From Clostridia bacterium (GTDB lineage: Bacteria; Bacillota; Clostridia; Oscillospirales; Acutalibacteraceae), in the NCBI GenBank assembly GCA_017516315.1, contig JAFXDE010000056.1, positions 1 through 45,771 of the forward strand: a stretch of DNA of 45,771 nucleotides, read 5' to 3'. Numbering within the stretch: position 1 is the first letter of the stretch; every line of letters begins with the position of its first letter. The translations under genes were made by a program, and so were the position numbers. Shown here in pieces: positions 1 through 8,868 of this stretch. The notes beneath the pieces are model-generated. The model made no database searches. It had not been told where the DNA came from and saw nothing but the letters and a program-made list of their open reading frames with translations.

Positions 1-1601
1 ATAAGCTCGACGGTAAGGATTACTACTTCGACAATCATAAGGCTGTTACGGGAATTCAGTATCTTCCCTCAAAGAACGATGACAGCAAAACTCTTTTCTA
101 TAAATTCGATGAAAACGGTGTTTGTCTCGGTGCTTGCACAGGCGTAATTGAGTATAACGGTGACTTATATTATGCCGTAAACGGTGAAAAGACTGTCGGA
201 TGGCTTTCAACTGATGACGAGGACGGAAATAAGGTTGACTACTATTTTGACAGAAAAACAGGTAAGGCTGTTGACGGCAAGCAGAAAATCGACGGCTATA
301 ATTACACATTCACCGATTATATTCTTACGAGAGGCGACCTTGTGAAAACTGCTAGCGGTATACGCTACAGATGGGCAGGTAAATGGATTCAGGGACAGTG
401 GTTTGAGGTTGACGGCAAATGGTACTGTACTAAAAAGTACCAATACGATGTCGTAACCGGCTTTGTAAATGTTTTCACACAAGGCTCTTATGATACTTGG
501 AAGTGGCATCTTTTTGATGAAAACGGTGTATTTCAGAGTGATTACAACGGAATTTATGTTTATGAAGACGACACCTACTACATAAAAAACGGTCTTCGTG
601 ACAGTACGGTAGGTCTTGTTTATGAGGGTGGATATTATTATTATATTTCACCTTCTGATGCCAAGGCATATAAAAACACAACTCTTTGGGTAACTCACAC
701 TAACGGTCTTATGCCTATTGCTAAGCACAGCTTTGACGAATACGGCAGAATGATTGACCCGCCTACGACAGTGGAGCCCGAAGAACCCGATGGTCCCGAC
801 ACTCCTGTAAATCCTCCTGTAAATCCCGAAGAACCTCAGGACCCTGTACTTAACGGTATCGTAAAGGAAGAAAACGGAAATTACGGATACTATATAGACG
901 GAAAGCGTCAGTCGGGTCTTGGCTTAGTAAAGCTTACTGACAGTGAAGGTATAAATTTTTATATATATGTCCGTTCCAACGGAAATCTTGCCATAGGTAA
1001 TTATTGGATTACTGAAACTAATGGATTACTTGACAAAAAAATGTACACCTTCAATGAGGAAGGAAAATATTATGTACCGCCCGTAATTCCTGATGAACCT
1101 GAAAAGCCTGAAGTCAAAGACGGTGTTATCAATGAAAACGGTGTCCTTCGTTACTACATAAACGGTGTTCGTCAGTCAGGAAACGGTGTAGTCAAGCTTA
1201 TTGATGAAGCAGGTATTACCTGTTATATTTATGTTCGTTCTAACGGTCAGGTAGCCACCGGCGTTTATTGGCCTACTACCCGTAATGATCTTCTTCCGAG
1301 AGGCGGATATAATTGGGGAGACAACGGAAGATATTATCCTGCTGAGGTAATTCCCGATTCACCTGAGGTTAAAAACGGAATTTATAATGAAAACGGTGAA
1401 AACTATTATTATATTGACGGAGTTCGCCAAGCTAACATAGGTGTTGTTAAGCTTATTGACGAAGAGGGAAAAGTCTTTTACATCTATGTTCGCTCCGGCG
1501 GTCAGCTTGCAACGGGTGTTTATTGGCCTTCTAACCGTAATGATCTTCTTCCGAGAGGACCTTACGATTGGGGTACAGACGGCAGATATTATCCTGTCTG
1601 A
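1..1601 (+). CDS. Secreted cell-wall-binding repeat protein, 3' part (5' end outside window)
   Basis: The frame is open from base 3 to the stop at 1599-1601, so the gene enters from the left edge. A GTG at 342 is in frame but lies mid-domain and is not a start. The translation is rich in aromatic, Gly, Asp and Asn residues, with short units such as LDGKDYYFDNHK, EVDGKWYCTKK and NGDLYYAVNG that resemble choline/glucan-binding (CW_binding) repeats. A Pro/Glu-rich linker (PPTTVEPEEPDGPDTP) leads to three longer C-terminal modules starting near 852, 1119 and 1374. Each has the order YYIDGxRQ, VVKLIDE, FYIYVRS, YWPxxRNDLLPRG and GRYYP. The same modules end the next gene. The protein is probably exported and non-covalently bound to the envelope; the catalytic or adhesive part, if any, lies upstream. 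No LPXTG motif is seen at the C terminus. Confidence 0.85.
   Translation, partial: KLDGKDYYFDNHKAVTGIQYLPSKNDDSKTLFYKFDENGVCLGACTGVIEYNGDLYYAVNGEKTVGWLSTDDEDGNKVDYYFDRKTGKAVDGKQKIDGYNYTFTDYILTRGDLVKTASGIRYRWAGKWIQGQWFEVDGKWYCTKKYQYDVVTGFVNVFTQGSYDTWKWHLFDENGVFQSDYNGIYVYEDDTYYIKNGLRDSTVGLVYEGGYYYYISPSDAKAYKNTTLWVTHTNGLMPIAKHSFDEYGRMIDPPTTVEPEEPDGPDTPVNPPVNPEEPQDPVLNGIVKEENGNYGYYIDGKRQSGLGLVKLTDSEGINFYIYVRSNGNLAIGNYWITETNGLLDKKMYTFNEEGKYYVPPVIPDEPEKPEVKDGVINENGVLRYYINGVRQSGNGVVKLIDEAGITCYIYVRSNGQVATGVYWPTTRNDLLPRGGYNWGDNGRYYPAEVIPDSPEVKNGIYNENGENYYYIDGVRQANIGVVKLIDEEGKVFYIYVRSGGQLATGVYWPSNRNDLLPRGPYDWGTDGRYYPV
852..1601 (+). repeat. Three C-terminal wall-binding modules, about 75-89 aa each
   Basis: Module starts are near 852, 1119 and 1374. 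Spacings are 267 and 255 nt because the proline-rich linkers differ in length. Modules 2 and 3 share YWPxxRNDLLPRG and GRYYP; module 1 is more diverged (YWITETNGLL). They are related in protein sequence to the 240-nt modules at the end of the next gene, with Pro where that gene has Cys (RGPYDWG versus RGCYDWG). Confidence 0.8.
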
Positions 1602-1621
1602 TTAACAAGATAAAATTTAAT

Positions 1622-1644
1622 CCTGCTCACTTTAAGTGGGCAGG
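1622..1644 (+). terminator. Hairpin between the two surface-protein genes
   Basis: CCTGCTCACT and AGTGGGCAGG pair with one G-U around a TTA loop, 20 nt after the upstream stop. No U-run follows, so it may be a weak terminator, a processing site or a 3'-end stabiliser rather than a full intrinsic terminator. Confidence 0.45.
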
Positions 1645-1680
1645 GGATAATGAAAAATCAAAAGAAAGGTTAGATAGAAA

Positions 1681-4600
1681 ATGAACTTCAGATTTAAACG
1701 TTTTCTTGCAGTAGTGCTTGCACTTCTTATGATAGTTCCTACGGTACCTTCGTTTACGATTACAGCGAATGCAGCAAGCGCTCTTAACGGTATCGGTGTT
1801 TCTGACTTGGTTGTTACCTATGATGGACCCAGTAATGCTAGCGGTAAAGCAACTTGGACAGCTACGGCTGACGGCAAAGGTATTACAGGTAAAGCTACCG
1901 GTTATAAATGGATGAGTGTTATAAGTAACTCTATTACTACAAAACTTTATCTTCAGAACAATAAATCAGGTGAAGCTATTCTCAGCTTCGATTATTCTCT
2001 TTCCGGTGGAGGAAGTGTTAGCGCAGACAGAGGCACAATGAGTGACGGTAAATTCAGTCTTACTATCGGAAAAGGAGAGTCTGTAACTGTAACCTTAACC
2101 TCCCCAAAAGGAACAGCCACAAATACATTAAGCATCACTAATCTCTCGTTAGTTCTTAATGCTACAGGTGATGTAACTACTAATTTTAAAACTTCTGCAA
2201 ACGGAAGCTACACTGTTGACGGAACAGCTATCAGCAAAGATACAGCAATTACCGGTGCTATCGGTTCAAAACATACATTGGTAGCTACACCGACAAGCGG
2301 TTATAAATTTGTCGGATGGTATCAGGAAAAGGATGGAACAAGTAAGTGTATTTCTAATTCAAAGTCTATATCTCTTGAGGTTGATGCTGATACAGTTGTT
2401 TATCCTGTATTTGTAGCCACAGCTATTCCTGTTTTTCAGGTTGGACAGAATAATTATTTCTATGACCTTGATGATGCTGTAAATTATGCTTTAGGTAACG
2501 GAGACAAGCAGGTTACCCTTATCAGTAGCGGTACAATCTCAGATTCTTCCTATACGATTCCCTCAGGAATGACTCTTTTAGTTCCTTACAGCACAGACTA
2601 TAATACTGTAGGTGAAAAGCCTGTTTCGACAGCAACATGGACAACGCCCTCGCCTTATGTCATCCTCACAATGGCAAAAGGAACTAAAATCACTGTAAAC
2701 GGTACTATCGAAGTTGGTTCAAAGTTCAGATATTGCTCAGGCGGCAAAACATACGGTAATGCCCCCACAGGTAAATACGGTGCTATTTATATGAACGAAG
2801 GAAGCAACATCACTCTTAACAGTGGAGCTAAGCTTTATGCATGGGGTTATGTTTACGGTAATGGTTCAGTAAATGCTAGTAGCGGTGCGCAAGTTTATGA
2901 ATTTATGCAAATCGGCGACTTTTACGGCGGCGGAAAACTGGGAGATATGGCGCATATGTTCCCGTTTTCACAGTATTATATTCAGAATATAGAGGTACCT
3001 CTTACTCTTAATTACGGCGCTACAGAATATCTTTATGTAAAGCTAGTCATTTCTGATTATGAACTCCCTGCAACTGTACCGTTCATCAGTACCGGTGCTG
3101 ATTCTATGTTCCGCATGAGCGAAGGGTCCTCGGTTACTAAGGATTACGATCCTTCTACGGATCGTCTTGTTCTGGATATAAACGGTAATGCAAGCCTGCA
3201 GAGTGTTTCAATGGAACCCGATCTTAGCGCGTTTGATATTGGTACTAAAATAGCTATTACAACTATATTAAACAGTATGCTTGGCGGTACTACAATAAAT
3301 TCCGCTAACTATATACTTTGCCTTAACAGCAATATGACAATCAATGTAAATTCCGGAATGACTACTATCAGTCAGGAAATGTCAGCGCTTCCCGGTGTAG
3401 AAGTATATGTTGATAAGAGTGCTGTACTTCACCTCGCTTCAGGTGATTCTTCTAAAACTACCGTAAGCGGAGGCTCTGCAGGTAAGAATGCTTATCTTTT
3501 CGACTCTGAGCAGTGGGGAGCTTATATATTCAGCGGCAAAAAATTAATTAATGTATCTTATTCTCCTACAGCAAATTACTACAAGCGTACCGAAAAGGAC
3601 CTTAAGGATGTTATTCTTGATATTAACGGTACGGTTGTTACTGACGGTTATCTTTATACTACAGTAAATTATGATTATCAGTTTGATGAAGAAGGAAATC
3701 TAATTTCTCTTGATGTTAACGGAGGCGGAGCATCCATAATCTCATCTGAGGGAACAGGCGTTTTAGCGATGAATAATGGTGCAGGTACTGAAATCGGAGT
3801 TTATAACCTTGACGGTGCCGGCGCATCAGAAACCACCATTTTTGCTGCCTCCGCTCAGCTAAAAAACGGTGATGGCTCATATCTTAATACTATGGGTGCT
3901 GAACCCGGCACTGAATTTAAATACTGTGCCGACGACGATAAATGGTACACCGGCGAGTGTGACGGAGAAAAGTGTAATGCGCCTAAAGAATATTTAATCA
4001 CCTGGGTCGTTAACGGTAAAACATCAAGTGGTGATGTGGCTGTAGGTACGGTTCCCGTTTACGAAGGCTCACTTGAAATGGATTACACAGACAACAAGCA
4101 CTACACTTTTGCAGGTTGGTCAACTACTGCAAACGGTAGCGTTCTTGGAAATCTTCCCGAAGTAACAGCTGACGCTACCTACTACGCTGTATTTACTGAG
4201 GCTTCTCATAGCTATGCTACTGCTTCTTCGGACGGTAGGCATAAATGTACGGACTGTGAAAAGAAGGCTAGCTGCGGCGATACGGAAGGCGACGGAGATC
4301 ACCTTTGCGACCTCGGTTGCGGTGCTGAATTCCCCGGTTGTACCGGCGGCACAGCTACATGTACTGTAAAGGCTAAGTGTACCGAATGCGGTCAGTTCTA
4401 CGGTGAACTTAAACCTCACACAGAAAAGACAAGAGAAGAAAACCGTAAGGAAGCTACATGCGGTGCTGACGGCTCTTATGATCTTGTAACCTACTGTGAA
4501 GTTTGTAAGAAGGTTCTCTCAACTGAATCAAAGACAATAACTGCTACGGGTAAGCATAATTATAACAGTGTTGTAACGAAACCCACTTGTACAGAAGAAG

Positions 4601-7600
4601 GCTTTACTACTTATACCTGTTCAGTATGCAATGACAGTTATGTAGCTGATAAAGTTTCAGCAAAGGGTCATAAAGATGCAGACGGTGACGGAGATCATCT
4701 CTGTGACACTTGTAAGGCAGAGAACGTAACACCTCACAGCAAGGGTGAAATGGTTAAAGAAAACATCAAGGAAGAAACCTGTGTAGATGCAGGTAAGTAC
4801 GATGAGGTTTATTACTGTACTGAATGTAAAGGTGTAGTTGAAAGAAAGAATATCGAAGTTCCTGCAAACGCAAAGAATCATAAATGGGGCGAAACAACTT
4901 ACTCCTGGAGTGCAGACGGAAAGTCTTGCACAGCCACACATGCTTGCGGTAATGACGGTACACATACAGAAACCGAAACCGCAACTATCGGCTCAGAGGT
5001 AGTAAATGCAGCTACCTGCACAGAAATGGGCACGACAAGATATACTGCAACCTTCGCAAAGGATTGGGCTAAAACCCAGACAAAGGATGTTAAGGATATT
5101 CTTGCAAAGAATCACGATATGCAGAAGACTGCAGACGAAATCGCACCCAAGTGCGAAGAAGCAGGCAAGACAGCAGTTTACACCTGTGCTAACGGCTGCG
5201 GTAAGACCGAAGGCGGCGATGTAATCGAAGCTCTCAAGCACGATATGCAGAAGACTGCAGACGAAATCGCACCTAAGTGTGAAGAAGAAGGTAAGACAGC
5301 AGTTTACACCTGTGCTAACGGCTGCGGTAAGACCGAAGGCGGCGAAGCAATAGAAAATACCGGTCACACTAAGGGTGAAATGGTTAAAGAAAATGTCACA
5401 GATGCAGGCTGTGTAGATGCAGGTAGGTATGATGCAGTTTACTATTGTAGCGTATGCGGCGAGGAAGTAGAAAGAACAAACATTCCTATTCCTGCAAAGA
5501 ATCATGCATGGAGCGATGCCACTTATTCCTGGAGTGAAGACGGCAAAACATGTACAGCAACACGTTACTGCGCTAATGCTGCTGATCATATAGAAACCGA
5601 AACTGCAACTATCGAATCAGAAGTTGTAAATACAGCTACTTGCACAGAAATGGGCACGACAAGATATATTGCAACCTTCGCAAAGGATTGGGCTAAAACC
5701 CAGACAAAGGATGTTCAGGACATTGCAGAGCTCGGTCACGGTTCAGAAGAAGGCTTTGATTATGTCGACAACAAGAACGGCACACACAAGGCTATCTGTA
5801 ATGATTGCGGTAAAACAAGTGATGTGAATGTTGACTGTGACTACGATGAAACAACACACAAGTGCGTTTGTGACGCTGTTGAAACATTTACCGTCACTCT
5901 TAAGGATTATAATACCAAAGAACAAAAGTTCGGAACTCTTGAAATCCCCTACGGTGCTAAAGTATTCGATTATCTCGAAACTGTAGAAGTAGAAGATTTC
6001 GCATATAAAGTTTCTTACATAGATGGTGTATTTAGCTTCTCAGGTGAGTGGTTGGATGCCGAAAATAATAAAATCACTGAAGAGCTTACTATGCCCGGTG
6101 AAGATATTACGGTATTCGCATATATGTTATTTACAGGATGGGAGCACTGTGGCAATGACAATTGGAGCTATGCTATAAAAGATGAGACTCAGACAGGTTG
6201 GCATGAAGTTGACGGAGAATGGTATTATCTTAATCCGGAATATGTCAATGGTTACTATGGACTCCGTGCCCAGGGAATAACAAGAGTACCTTATCCCGAA
6301 ACAGCAATCGACGGTGTAACTTATGCCCCCAATGCTGACGATAAGGCATATTGGGCAGCACATCAGGATAAATCCTCTTATACTGATGCTGAAACAGCCT
6401 GCTTCGTATTCGGTGCAGACGGCAAGTTCAATCCTGTGACAGGTATTGTTGACGGTAATCGTTATGCACTTAAGGGTATGATTGGCTGGCATCCGGGTCT
6501 TGTAGAGGTTGACGGCGATTATTATTACTTCCTCGGTGATAAGAACGGCGGCGGTAATGTAATGGCTACAGGAGATACTTATGTTACCAGAGGCACAACA
6601 GATGAATTTGTTAACGGCGGTATCTACACCTTCGGTGAAGACGGAAAGCTCTGTGAATACGACGGAATTACAGAGGTTGACGGAGTTCTTCGCTACTATA
6701 AAGATAATCGACTTGCAACAGGCGCAGGTCTCATAAAGGTTGACGGAGATTATTATTATGTCCGTACAAACGGTGAGCTTGTAGTCAATAAAAAGTATTG
6801 GGTTTCAAATATTAACGGTTACAGTGTTGTTGCCGGCGAATATCAGTTTGATAAGAACGGCAAGATGATTAATCCTGTAGATCCTGAGATTTATGACGGC
6901 ATTGTAAAGGTTGACGGATTCTATTATTACTATATAAACGGTAAGAAGCAGGTTAATACAGGTGTGCAGAAGCTTACCGATGAAAACGGAAAGACATTCT
7001 ATATTTATGTTACTTCTAACGGTAAGCTTGCAACGGGTGAGTATTGGCCCACAAACCGTAATGACCTTCTTGACAGAGGCTGCTACGATTGGGGCACTGA
7101 CGGCAAGTATTATCCCACTGTACCTGAAAAGAAAGATGGTATAGTAGAAATTGACGGACTTTATTACTACTATATCGACGGTAAAAAGCAGGCCAACACA
7201 GGTGTGCAGAAGCTTGAAGATGAAAACGGAAAGACTTTCTATATCTATGTTACCTCAAGCGGCAAGCTTGCAACAGGTGAATATTGGCCTTCAAACCGTA
7301 ACGGTCTTCTTGATAAAGGTTGCTATAATTGGGGTACAGACGGTAAGTATTATCCCACGGTGCCTGAAAAGAAAAACGGTATAATAGAAATAGACGGACT
7401 TTATTATTACTATATCGACGGTGAGAAGCAGGCCAATACAGGTGTGCAAAAGCTTAAGGATGAGGAAGGCAAGACATTCTATATCTATGTTACCTCAAGC
7501 GGAAAGCTTGCAACAGGTGAATATTGGCCCTCAAACCGTAATGATCTTCTCGAAAGAGGCTGTTACGATTGGGGTACAAACGGCAGATATTATCCTGCTT

Positions 7601-7602
7601 AA
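1681..7602 (+). CDS. Giant secreted Cys-rich repeat protein with InlB-like and wall-binding repeats
   Basis: This is a 1973-residue exported protein. Residues 1-31 form a signal peptide (NFRFKRF, a hydrophobic core, then TANA). Residues about 169-245 resemble a divergent InlB B-repeat (GYKFVGWYQ). About 250-760 is a Gly/Asn/Ser-rich region with a beta-helix look. About 770-840 is a second InlB/Flg_new-type repeat (YTFAGWST). About 842-1400 is an array of roughly eleven Cys modules, most carrying CxxC and many ending in GH or NH. From about 1480 to the end are wall-binding repeats (TGWHEVDGEWYY and relatives), finishing with three near-identical 80-aa modules. No enzyme domain or LPXTG is recognised. 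I infer a surface adhesin or scaffold held by its C-terminal repeats. The ATG at 1681 directly precedes the signal peptide; a modest AAAGG site lies upstream. Confidence 0.85.
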   Translation: MNFRFKRFLAVVLALLMIVPTVPSFTITANAASALNGIGVSDLVVTYDGPSNASGKATWTATADGKGITGKATGYKWMSVISNSITTKLYLQNNKSGEAILSFDYSLSGGGSVSADRGTMSDGKFSLTIGKGESVTVTLTSPKGTATNTLSITNLSLVLNATGDVTTNFKTSANGSYTVDGTAISKDTAITGAIGSKHTLVATPTSGYKFVGWYQEKDGTSKCISNSKSISLEVDADTVVYPVFVATAIPVFQVGQNNYFYDLDDAVNYALGNGDKQVTLISSGTISDSSYTIPSGMTLLVPYSTDYNTVGEKPVSTATWTTPSPYVILTMAKGTKITVNGTIEVGSKFRYCSGGKTYGNAPTGKYGAIYMNEGSNITLNSGAKLYAWGYVYGNGSVNASSGAQVYEFMQIGDFYGGGKLGDMAHMFPFSQYYIQNIEVPLTLNYGATEYLYVKLVISDYELPATVPFISTGADSMFRMSEGSSVTKDYDPSTDRLVLDINGNASLQSVSMEPDLSAFDIGTKIAITTILNSMLGGTTINSANYILCLNSNMTINVNSGMTTISQEMSALPGVEVYVDKSAVLHLASGDSSKTTVSGGSAGKNAYLFDSEQWGAYIFSGKKLINVSYSPTANYYKRTEKDLKDVILDINGTVVTDGYLYTTVNYDYQFDEEGNLISLDVNGGGASIISSEGTGVLAMNNGAGTEIGVYNLDGAGASETTIFAASAQLKNGDGSYLNTMGAEPGTEFKYCADDDKWYTGECDGEKCNAPKEYLITWVVNGKTSSGDVAVGTVPVYEGSLEMDYTDNKHYTFAGWSTTANGSVLGNLPEVTADATYYAVFTEASHSYATASSDGRHKCTDCEKKASCGDTEGDGDHLCDLGCGAEFPGCTGGTATCTVKAKCTECGQFYGELKPHTEKTREENRKEATCGADGSYDLVTYCEVCKKVLSTESKTITATGKHNYNSVVTKPTCTEEGFTTYTCSVCNDSYVADKVSAKGHKDADGDGDHLCDTCKAENVTPHSKGEMVKENIKEETCVDAGKYDEVYYCTECKGVVERKNIEVPANAKNHKWGETTYSWSADGKSCTATHACGNDGTHTETETATIGSEVVNAATCTEMGTTRYTATFAKDWAKTQTKDVKDILAKNHDMQKTADEIAPKCEEAGKTAVYTCANGCGKTEGGDVIEALKHDMQKTADEIAPKCEEEGKTAVYTCANGCGKTEGGEAIENTGHTKGEMVKENVTDAGCVDAGRYDAVYYCSVCGEEVERTNIPIPAKNHAWSDATYSWSEDGKTCTATRYCANAADHIETETATIESEVVNTATCTEMGTTRYIATFAKDWAKTQTKDVQDIAELGHGSEEGFDYVDNKNGTHKAICNDCGKTSDVNVDCDYDETTHKCVCDAVETFTVTLKDYNTKEQKFGTLEIPYGAKVFDYLETVEVEDFAYKVSYIDGVFSFSGEWLDAENNKITEELTMPGEDITVFAYMLFTGWEHCGNDNWSYAIKDETQTGWHEVDGEWYYLNPEYVNGYYGLRAQGITRVPYPETAIDGVTYAPNADDKAYWAAHQDKSSYTDAETACFVFGADGKFNPVTGIVDGNRYALKGMIGWHPGLVEVDGDYYYFLGDKNGGGNVMATGDTYVTRGTTDEFVNGGIYTFGEDGKLCEYDGITEVDGVLRYYKDNRLATGAGLIKVDGDYYYVRTNGELVVNKKYWVSNINGYSVVAGEYQFDKNGKMINPVDPEIYDGIVKVDGFYYYYINGKKQVNTGVQKLTDENGKTFYIYVTSNGKLATGEYWPTNRNDLLDRGCYDWGTDGKYYPTVPEKKDGIVEIDGLYYYYIDGKKQANTGVQKLEDENGKTFYIYVTSSGKLATGEYWPSNRNGLLDKGCYNWGTDGKYYPTVPEKKNGIIEIDGLYYYYIDGEKQANTGVQKLKDEEGKTFYIYVTSSGKLATGEYWPSNRNDLLERGCYDWGTNGRYYPA
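5017..5715 (+). repeat. Dispersed 75-nt direct repeat (5017-5091 and 5641-5715)
   Basis: The two segments differ at one base (ATACTGCA versus ATATTGCA) and encode CTEMGTTRYxATFAKDWAK and the following residues. They are the most conserved part of a larger duplication in which the block starting GEMVKEN at about 4744 reappears at about 5374. The 126-nt tandem pair lies between the two copies. Confidence 0.85.
5113..5364 (+). repeat. Tandem pair of near-identical 126-nt units in the Cys-module array
   Basis: Copy 1 is 5113-5238 and copy 2 is 5239-5364. Both encode a 42-aa unit beginning HDMQKTADEIAPKCEE and containing YTCANGCGKTEGG. They differ at only a few bases until the last few codons, which points to a recent in-frame duplication or ongoing homogenisation. 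Confidence 0.9.
6895..7602 (+). repeat. Three tandem 240-nt wall-binding modules
   Basis: Units start at 6895, 7135 and 7375, with an exact 240-nt period. Each encodes DGIV, YYYYIDGKKQ, NTGVQKL, KTFYIYVTS, GKLATGEYWP, NRN and CYDWGTDGKYYP-like elements. DNA identity is high enough that recombination between units could change copy number. Confidence 0.9.
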
Positions 7603-7627
7603 CCGAAACTTTTAAATCAATAAACAA

Positions 7628-7657
7628 GGTGCTCAGTACCTATAGGTATTGGGCACC
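7628..7657 (+). terminator. Hairpin after the giant surface gene
   Basis: GGTGCTCAGTACC and GGTATTGGGCACC form a 13-bp stem with G-U pairs and a TATA loop, 26 nt after the stop. The following bases (GGTTTGCT) are only weakly U-rich. Confidence 0.6.
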
Positions 7658-7684
7658 GGTTTGCTGAAAGCTGAAAAACAGTAA

Positions 7685-7716
7685 CATAAAGCAGACAGTG
7701 CTTTGTCTGTTTTATG
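7685..7716 (+). terminator. Second hairpin before the pyruvyl transferase gene
   Basis: CATAAAGCAGACA pairs with TGTCTGTTTTATG (13 bp, one G-U) around GTGCTT. With the hairpin at 7628 it separates the surface-protein genes from the polysaccharide genes. It could be a terminator or a leader structure of the next gene, whose start lies 38 nt downstream. Confidence 0.5.
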
Positions 7717-7753
7717 ATGCGGTTTTAATGAAAAAATAAAAGGGTGGTAATGT

Positions 7754-8851
7754 ATGAAGGTAGGGATACTGACATTTCCTAATTCTCCAAGCTATGGGGC
7801 AACTTTGCAGATGTACGCATTATATAAAACGGTCTGTAAAATCGGAAATGATGTTGAGATAATAAATTATCATAATTCTTATATGAAGGCAGAAAAGCAC
7901 ATCGGCCGCGGAAGAAACAATACTGTAAAATATAAAATTAAAAATAAAATCAGTCGTATACTCCACCGTAAAAACTATTTGCAGTTCAGACGATTTGAAA
8001 GAAACAACGTAAAAACATATCCGGAGAAACCGATAGTAAAAAAAGAAAAGCTAAGAAATTTATCTGACAGATATGATGCTGTTATTTGCGGAAGCGATCA
8101 GGTATGGAATCCTGACATAACAGATTCGGATGTGAGTTATTTTTTTGATTTTTGCGGTGATAAAACGAAAAGAATATCTTATGCTGCAAGCTTCGGAAAG
8201 AAAGAGCTTTCAGAAAAATACAGCTGCAGCATCAGTCGCGAGCTTGAAAAATTTTCTGAGATTTCGGTAAGAGAGAATTCTGGCAAGGCCATCGTAGCAA
8301 AAATTGTCGGAAAAGAAGCAGCTTTAGTTTCTGATCCAATCTTTTTCCTTAATGCTGAGGAATGGAGAAAAATTGAAAAGAAGCATCCTGCAGCTGAGGG
8401 GAAATATATTTTATACTATACAGTTTCAAGCTCAGCAGAATTATGGCGGAAATGTTTAGATTTTTCGGAAAGAAACAATATAAAAATCATTATTGTCGGC
8501 GGTAATATCATAAAAAAAATCGCGAATAAAAATCCTATGATAGAGTATGCGGTGGATGTAAGTCCCGAGCAGTGGTTATATCTTGTGGATAAGGCAAGTT
8601 ATGTGTTTACAAATTCATTTCACGGAACTGCTTTTTCTTTAAACTTCCGAAAAAACTTTTTTGTAAAATATCCTGTAATGTACAGCACGCGTCTGGAGCA
8701 GTTAGTTACAGACACCGGAATGGAAAAACGGGTAATTAATGGTGATGAAGAATTAAGCTCAGATAATATTTCATTTGAATTTGCAGAAGAAAAAATGAAT
8801 AAGCATAAGGAGTTTTCTTTAAGCTTTCTTGAAAACGCCTTACTGCCGTAA
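7754..8851 (+). CDS. Polysaccharide pyruvyl transferase family protein
   Basis: The 365-aa protein matches the pyruvyl transferase family (CsaB/WcaK-like, PF04230). It begins KVGILTFPNSPSYGATLQMYAL, has the family landmark VICGSDQVWNPDITDSD around residue 112-128, and near the C terminus has YVFTNSFHGTAFSLNF, the conserved S-F-H-G segment. Family members move pyruvate from phosphoenolpyruvate onto sugars of wall or surface polymers in the cytosol. No signal peptide or membrane segment is present. The start ATG follows AGGGTGG. The gene is visibly A/T-rich and Lys-rich compared with the core genes in the window, which may mean horizontal transfer. It is followed after 17 nt by the flippase-FrhB fusion, so the two are probably co-translated. 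The acceptor sugar cannot be read from sequence. Confidence 0.85.
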   Translation: MKVGILTFPNSPSYGATLQMYALYKTVCKIGNDVEIINYHNSYMKAEKHIGRGRNNTVKYKIKNKISRILHRKNYLQFRRFERNNVKTYPEKPIVKKEKLRNLSDRYDAVICGSDQVWNPDITDSDVSYFFDFCGDKTKRISYAASFGKKELSEKYSCSISRELEKFSEISVRENSGKAIVAKIVGKEAALVSDPIFFLNAEEWRKIEKKHPAAEGKYILYYTVSSSAELWRKCLDFSERNNIKIIIVGGNIIKKIANKNPMIEYAVDVSPEQWLYLVDKASYVFTNSFHGTAFSLNFRKNFFVKYPVMYSTRLEQLVTDTGMEKRVINGDEELSSDNISFEFAEEKMNKHKEFSLSFLENALLP

Positions 8852-8868
8852 AAAAGAAAGGAGTGTCA

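Noticed and set aside
342-1601. Independent gene starting at GTG 342
   Set aside because: The frame stays open to the left edge with the same repeat type, so 342 is an internal Val and the gene is cut by the window.
4993-5589. Minus-strand frame of 198 codons inside the Cys-module array
   Set aside because: It mirrors the DNA repeats of the surface gene, is Cys-rich by antisense composition and has no start signals.
5017-7602. Possible CRISPR array from regular repeats
   Set aside because: The repeats are 75, 126 and 240 nt, lie inside one open frame with no unique spacers, and encode protein modules.
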